Positions 60,087 through 64,000 of a DNA stretch of 64,000 nucleotides are shown one piece after another. The stretch comes from Bdellovibrionales bacterium. GTDB taxonomy: Bacteria > Bdellovibrionota > UBA1018 > CAIMNF01. Positions within the stretch are counted from its first letter, which is position 1. Each line of letters starts with the position of its first letter. The position numbers and the translations under genes were made by a program. The notes beneath the pieces were generated by a model. That model had not been told where the DNA came from and searched no databases. It saw only the letters and a list, made by a program, of their open reading frames with translations. The stretch is taken from the NCBI GenBank assembly GCA_947462765.1, contig CANHQK010000005.1:1-64000 (forward strand), read 5' to 3'.

Positions 60087-61067
60087 TTATCCCCCGATCT
60101 CCGAGAAACCGCCGAGATTCCCGGTATCGCCCTCGAGCAACCGATGCGAAGGCGCCTTCAACTGTAGAAGATTTGCCAAGCGCTCGGGAAGGCCTCTGGC
60201 CTTTTCAGGGGATTGGAAAAATTCACGGAGATCGTGATTTCCATCTCCGAAGAGACACAAGCGGAGTGCTCCTGTCGAACTGACACGAAGCCGATTACAG
60301 GACGAACAAAAGCCTTCAGCATGAGGAGCAATGAGCCCGATCCTTCCTTGGAATTCCGGGTGCGATAATTCGAGAGCCGGTCCACCCGAGTCGGGACGCT
60401 CCACTGGACGCCAGCCTTGCCTCAATAGCTCGAGGCGCATCTCGCCGCTCGAAAGGTAGTGGGCTTCACGATAGGCCCCGCCCTTGCCGGTCTTCATCAG
60501 CTCGATGAAACGGACTGTGACGGGACGGGTTTTCACATAATTCAAAAACAAATCAAGTTCATCTCGAGCATGTTCGCGGTGCAACACCGCGTTCAGCTTG
60601 ATCGAATCGAAACCGAGCCCGAGCGCCTGATCGATGCCATCAAGGATCTCGTTCAATCGATCGCGCCCCGTGAGCTTCCGGAACCGGTCCGCATCCAAGC
60701 TGTCCACGCTCACATTCAGGCCCTGCAATCCGGCCAACCGGTATGCAGGAGCCTCTCGTCTGAGGTTCCAACCGTTAGTGGTAAGAGCGCGGTACTTAAA
60801 TCCCGGTAGCGAGGCGGCGAACGCGATGATCTCGGTCAGGTCCTTCCGCAAGGTGGGTTCACCCCCGGTAAAGCGGACCTTGCTGAAACCGGCGGATTCG
60901 AACCCGAGCAGCAGATTCCTGACCTCTGCCAAGCTCAACTCCGACGGAAGCCCCGGATCACGCGGAGCGTAACCCTCCGGCAAACAGTACCGGCAGGAGA
61001 AGTTGCATGCCTCGGTCAAAGACAACCTCAAATAGCTGAATTTCCGGGCCCGGGAGTCGACTAACAT
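60087..61067 (-). CDS. moaA: GTP 3',8-cyclase MoaA
   Basis: 326 residues. The radical-SAM cluster is CNFSCRYC (Cx3Cx2C), the C-terminal cluster uses CSSCNRLRVSSTGALRLC, and the protein ends FSEIGG with the C-terminal double Gly of MoaA. It converts GTP to 3',8-cH2GTP, the first step of molybdopterin synthesis. It heads the minus-strand run moaA-moeA-moaD-moaE-xdhA-xdhB-xdhC. Only 11 bases separate its start from the divergent moaC-mog start. Confidence 0.96.
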   Translation of the reverse strand: MLVDSRARKFSYLRLSLTEACNFSCRYCLPEGYAPRDPGLPSELSLAEVRNLLLGFESAGFSKVRFTGGEPTLRKDLTEIIAFAASLPGFKYRALTTNGWNLRREAPAYRLAGLQGLNVSVDSLDADRFRKLTGRDRLNEILDGIDQALGLGFDSIKLNAVLHREHARDELDLFLNYVKTRPVTVRFIELMKTGKGGAYREAHYLSSGEMRLELLRQGWRPVERPDSGGPALELSHPEFQGRIGLIAPHAEGFCSSCNRLRVSSTGALRLCLFGDGNHDLREFFQSPEKARGLPERLANLLQLKAPSHRLLEGDTGNLGGFSEIGG

Positions 61068-61078
61068 GCTCTCAAACT

Positions 61079-62122
61079 ATGCCACAAAACACGCTAGACG
61101 GAAGCCCGGTTTTCGGGGAAGGTGGAACCGTGTCCACAGTAGGAAAAGCAGGGGGAAAATCCGCCTATCGCATGATCGATGTCGGGGAAAAACCCGTCAC
61201 CCGCAGGATCTGTCGTGCCACAGGAAGTCTCCTAGCCCGACCGGAAACCCTGCGTCGGATTGAGCGCGGAGAACTCCCCAAAGGCAATGCTTTGGCCCTG
61301 GCTGAGGCTGCCGGAATTGCAGCGGTCAAAAAGACGCCTGACCTCCTCCCCCTTTGCCATCCCCTCCCGGTGGATGCCGTGAGTTTCAGGTTCATGTTTG
61401 AACCCCATCGGCTTCGAGTCGAATGCGAAGTGGTGGCGCACGCCAAAACCGGCGTTGAGATGGAAGCTCTGAGTGGTGTCACAGCCTGCCTCCTCTGCGT
61501 ATACGATCTGGTAAAGGGCATCGACCCGGCCTTGGATTTGGACGAGATCCGCCTAATCGAAAAAATCGGGGGCAAATCGGGACAATGGATGCACCCACGG
61601 GGAGAGCCCCACCCTGAGTCCAGGAAAAATCCACCGACACTCCAGCTGCCTGAAGCAGTGGTAATCACCCTTTCCGACCGTTGTTCGCGTGGAGAGGCCG
61701 AGGACACTTCAGGTCCTGCACTTGAGTCCTTACTTATTTCGGCCGGAGTGAGTCAAGTGCATCGGGAACTTCTTCCGGATGAACCCGAGCTCCTGCTGTC
61801 TAGGCTCAACACCTGGATCGGGAAGGGTTCACGCTTGATTGTCACCACCGGCGGCACTGGTCTCGGTCCGAGAGATCACACCCCGGAGACTCTGAAGAGG
61901 TTGAAGGGAAGGAGCATTCCCGGGATGGGTGAACTCATGCGATCCACGGGTGCAAGCTCCACCCCCTACGCCTGGCTCAGTCGAAGTGAAGCGGTTCTGA
62001 TCGAAAAAACCCTGATCCTCGCCCTTCCCGGAAGTCGCAAGGGATCGGTCGAAAGTCTATCGGCAGTCCTTCCACTGATCGGACATACGCTCGAGATCTC
62101 TTCAGGGGGAGACCACAAATGA
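61079..62122 (+). CDS. moaCB: MoaC-Mog fusion (cPMP synthase / molybdopterin adenylyltransferase)
   Basis: 347 residues. Residues 20 to about 165 are MoaC with the opening YRMIDVGEKPVTRR, PDLLPLCHPLP and TGVEMEALSGVTACLLCVYDLVK. After a Pro-rich linker, residues about 190-340 are a MogA/MoaB domain with VITLSDRCSRGEAEDTSG, VTTGGTGLGPRDHTPETL and LALPGSRKGSVES. The two domains catalyse the second step (cPMP formation) and the adenylation of molybdopterin. Fusions of this type are known. It begins a plus-strand run with the MOT1-like transporter and moeB. Confidence 0.95.
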   Translation: MPQNTLDGSPVFGEGGTVSTVGKAGGKSAYRMIDVGEKPVTRRICRATGSLLARPETLRRIERGELPKGNALALAEAAGIAAVKKTPDLLPLCHPLPVDAVSFRFMFEPHRLRVECEVVAHAKTGVEMEALSGVTACLLCVYDLVKGIDPALDLDEIRLIEKIGGKSGQWMHPRGEPHPESRKNPPTLQLPEAVVITLSDRCSRGEAEDTSGPALESLLISAGVSQVHRELLPDEPELLLSRLNTWIGKGSRLIVTTGGTGLGPRDHTPETLKRLKGRSIPGMGELMRSTGASSTPYAWLSRSEAVLIEKTLILALPGSRKGSVESLSAVLPLIGHTLEISSGGDHK

Positions 62123-63222
62123 GAAGCCTCCTGCCGGGATGGGGGGACTTCCTCGGAGCCTTCGGGGATCTGCCGGTATTGCTCCCCCTGGTGATCTTGC
62201 TGGCTCAAGTTCCCGGGTATTCTCTTCCCTTACTCCTGGGTTCGGCTGGTGTTGCCTCGCTCGCCTCGTTTTGGATTTTCAGGGTGCCAGTTTCAATCCA
62301 GCCACTCAAATCCATTGCAATTGCAGCGGTGGCCCTCGGTGCGGGGTCGGAGGAGATCCGCGTCTCGGGCATGCTCCTCGGCGCCTTCTTTCTGGTCCTG
62401 GCCGCATGCAGGAAAACACCCCTGCCCATTCCTGAGCCGGTCATCCGTTCCGTCCAGACCGCGCTAGGGGTCCTGCTCGTGATTCAAGGTTTCCGCAATG
62501 TAGTTCTCGGACCTGTCGAACTCACGCTCATGATCTTGGCGGTAGCTGCTTTTTTCTTTTTGGATCGGAAATCCGGGCTACCACTTTTGGGAATAGGCTC
62601 ACTTATGGCTTTTATTGAAGCCTGTGTGAGGGCCCGTGAACCGTCAACAGCGTCGATCAACATTCAGGATGGAATCAGAGGTTCGATCCTTGCCGGATTG
62701 ATCTTGCCGCAATTGGCCCTCACCTCAGCAAACTCGATTGCAGGAGCACGCCTGGCACTTCAAACTTATTTTCCGGAACAGACCAAGGAAACAGGATCGA
62801 GACTCGAGCGCCGTCTGATGAGTTCGATCGGGGTGGGCAATTTGCTGAGCGGACTGTTTCACGGACTCCCCTTTTGTCACGGGGCCGGTGGGATCACGGC
62901 CCACGTCCGTTCAGGCGCTAAGGGCCCCCTCATGAACGGAGTGCTCGGGATCCTCCTCGGGTTCTTGGCATGGCTCTCAGCCAGAACAGGTTTTGTTCCG
63001 GTGTTGGAGCCACGAATCGGATGCCTGCTTCTGACGATGATCGGATTGCATCACTTGAACTTCGCCACCCCTCTGATCAGGAAGGGCAAGGGTGGATGGA
63101 TTTTACTCGCAGGATCAGTGAGTCTCATCGTGCTAACCAGCAATCTGCTTCATGTGCTCGTCTTCGCATTGATCTTCACCCTAATCGAAAATTCCCGGAA
63201 GCTGGAGAATGCCCATGAGTGA
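62119..63222 (+). CDS. MOT1-like molybdate transporter
   Basis: 367 residues with about ten membrane segments. GAFGDLPVLLPLVILLAQVPG, VSIQPLKSIAIAAVALGAG and LPFCHGAGGITAHVRSGAKGP match the conserved regions of the MOT1 molybdate transporters of the SulP-related group (GAFGD, P-x-Q-P-x-K, P-x-CHGAGG). The gene overlaps moaCB (ATGA) and moeB, so molybdate uptake is the natural reading. Sulfate or purine transport are alternatives; the motifs do not fit NCS2 permeases well. Confidence 0.85.
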   Translation: MRSLLPGWGDFLGAFGDLPVLLPLVILLAQVPGYSLPLLLGSAGVASLASFWIFRVPVSIQPLKSIAIAAVALGAGSEEIRVSGMLLGAFFLVLAACRKTPLPIPEPVIRSVQTALGVLLVIQGFRNVVLGPVELTLMILAVAAFFFLDRKSGLPLLGIGSLMAFIEACVRAREPSTASINIQDGIRGSILAGLILPQLALTSANSIAGARLALQTYFPEQTKETGSRLERRLMSSIGVGNLLSGLFHGLPFCHGAGGITAHVRSGAKGPLMNGVLGILLGFLAWLSARTGFVPVLEPRIGCLLLTMIGLHHLNFATPLIRKGKGGWILLAGSVSLIVLTSNLLHVLVFALIFTLIENSRKLENAHE

Positions 63223-64000
63223 ACCATCGGAAAAACGCTATTCAAGACACCTCCCGCTCGAACACTGGGGCCAAGAAGGACAGAACAAGCTCGCGCGGGC
63301 TAAAGTCCTGGTGATCGGAGCCGGAGGCCTTTCTTCACCGGCGCTGCTCTACCTCGCCGGGGCCGGTGTGGGTCACCTGACCCTCGTCGACCCCGATCGC
63401 ATCGAAGTGAGCAATCTTTCCAGGCAGATCCTCTACACCACCGCCGATGCCGGTCGATTCAAGGTCGAGGTTGCCAAAGAGCGGATCGAAGCACTCAATC
63501 CCGAGTGTCGGGTGGAACCCATGATTCGGGCGCTGGATGAGGCACTGGCCAAGGAATTATTCCCCGAATTCCATTTGATTCTGGATGGAAGCGATCGGAT
63601 GGATTGCAAGGCCACCATCAACTCCGTGGCCCATGCCTGCTCCAAGCCCTGGATTTACGCAAGTGCCAGCGGATGGGAGGGACGCATCATGAGTCTCGAC
63701 AGCCGTCGCGAGGACTCCGGCTGTATGCGCTGCCTTCATCCGCTCTTGAAAGACGGACAGATCGGAACCTGTGAGAATCAGGGTGTGGTAGGCCCGGTGG
63801 TGGGCACTTTCGGTTCGCTCCAGGCTCTCGAGGCGATCCGGATTCTGCTCGGAGTTTCGACAGCCGGGTCACGCCTGCTTTCGATCGACGGAAAAACCTT
63901 CACCACACTCGAGCATAGACTGAAGAAAAATCCGGGCTGCCCGATATGCGGGTCCAAACCAACTGCAGTCGATTCGGACGAGGAAGTGCTCAGTCTGAGT
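63215..64000 (+). CDS. moeB: MoeB/ThiF-family sulfur-carrier adenylyltransferase (3' partial)
   Basis: This frame is absent from the ORF track because it runs off the window end without a stop; 262 residues are visible. ATG at 63215 overlaps the end of the transporter gene. It begins MSEPSEKRYSRHLPLEHWG and has the nucleotide motif VIGAGGLSSPALLYLAGAGVG, VSNLSRQILY, zinc cysteines CMRC and CPICG, and TCENQGVVGPVVGTFGSLQALEAI. It should adenylate the C-terminal Gly of MoaD. A rhodanese domain may follow beyond the window. Confidence 0.92.
   Translation, partial: MSEPSEKRYSRHLPLEHWGQEGQNKLARAKVLVIGAGGLSSPALLYLAGAGVGHLTLVDPDRIEVSNLSRQILYTTADAGRFKVEVAKERIEALNPECRVEPMIRALDEALAKELFPEFHLILDGSDRMDCKATINSVAHACSKPWIYASASGWEGRIMSLDSRREDSGCMRCLHPLLKDGQIGTCENQGVVGPVVGTFGSLQALEAIRILLGVSTAGSRLLSIDGKTFTTLEHRLKKNPGCPICGSKPTAVDSDEEVLSLS

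Noticed and set aside
1-64000. CRISPR arrays, tRNA and rRNA genes
   Set aside because: No regularly spaced short direct repeats and no tRNA- or rRNA-like conserved sequence noticed in the short intergenic gaps.

Overview
The window is a gene-dense, Gram-negative bacterial chromosome segment, estimated by eye at mid-50s % G+C. Most genes abut or overlap by a few bases. The Gram-negative call rests on a TolC-type outer-membrane factor, a MacB-type exporter and many signal peptides. There is no rRNA, so the lineage cannot be fixed. Gene style (secreted proteins of unknown family, PilZ/HD-GYP-like protein, sigma-54 two-component pair, PrkA kinase) recalls Bdellovibrionota or other deltaproteobacterial-type groups, but this is a low-confidence guess. 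Genes for xanthine dehydrogenase, a PuuD-type urate oxidase and a class I fumarase imply respiratory metabolism. No gap without a gene exceeds 300 bases; the largest (43322-43613) holds a structured RNA candidate.

Layout. 1-3252: two exported or coiled-coil proteins of unknown function that share a C-terminal tail (the first is cut by the window edge). 3261-10381 (minus): PilZ/degenerate HD-GYP protein, dnaE, gamma-carbonic anhydrase-like protein, miaB. 10566-14539 (plus): mutS, a secreted trypsin-like protease, a small secreted protein. 14518-17933: mutY, an N-acetylmuramoyl-alanine amidase, a thioesterase and holA. 18058-22372 (plus): nrdR-nusB, then three small unknown genes leading into a PrkA-type kinase. 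22366-23366: an IS of about 1 kb with 25-bp inverted repeats that lie over the ends of both flanking genes. 23360-28468: secreted M4-like metallopeptidase, RluA-type pseudouridine synthase, atypical SDR, two-subunit class I fumarase. 28516-32701: TolC-adaptor-MacB export operon. 32615-38510 (minus): stress operon ppsA-usp-hsp20-ftsH. 38533-43321: a c-type cytochrome-like protein, a histidine kinase diverging from an NtrC-type regulator, then a sigma-54 promoter, a small secreted protein, and a structured leader before the potassium transporter kup.

45472-64000 is the most interesting part, a purine-degradation plus molybdenum-cofactor island. Guanine deaminase makes xanthine. Xanthine dehydrogenase (xdhA, xdhB, with the xdhC maturation factor) makes urate. 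A PuuD-type membrane urate oxidase makes 5-hydroxyisourate, and HIU hydrolase makes OHCU. A single 1574-residue protein then carries a malate-synthase-like domain, an OHCU decarboxylase domain, a serine beta-lactamase-like hydrolase domain and a two-repeat allantoicase domain. The moaA-moeA-moaD-moaE genes lie in one run with the xdh genes. A divergent run holds a moaC-mog fusion, a MOT1-like molybdate transporter and a moeB-like adenylyltransferase, supplying the cofactor xanthine dehydrogenase needs.

Two architectures appear unusual. One is the four-domain ureide-pathway protein, whose hydrolase domain may supply the allantoinase step that is otherwise missing here. The other is PuuD fused to a type-1 copper (cupredoxin-like) domain, where described PuuD proteins carry a cytochrome c.
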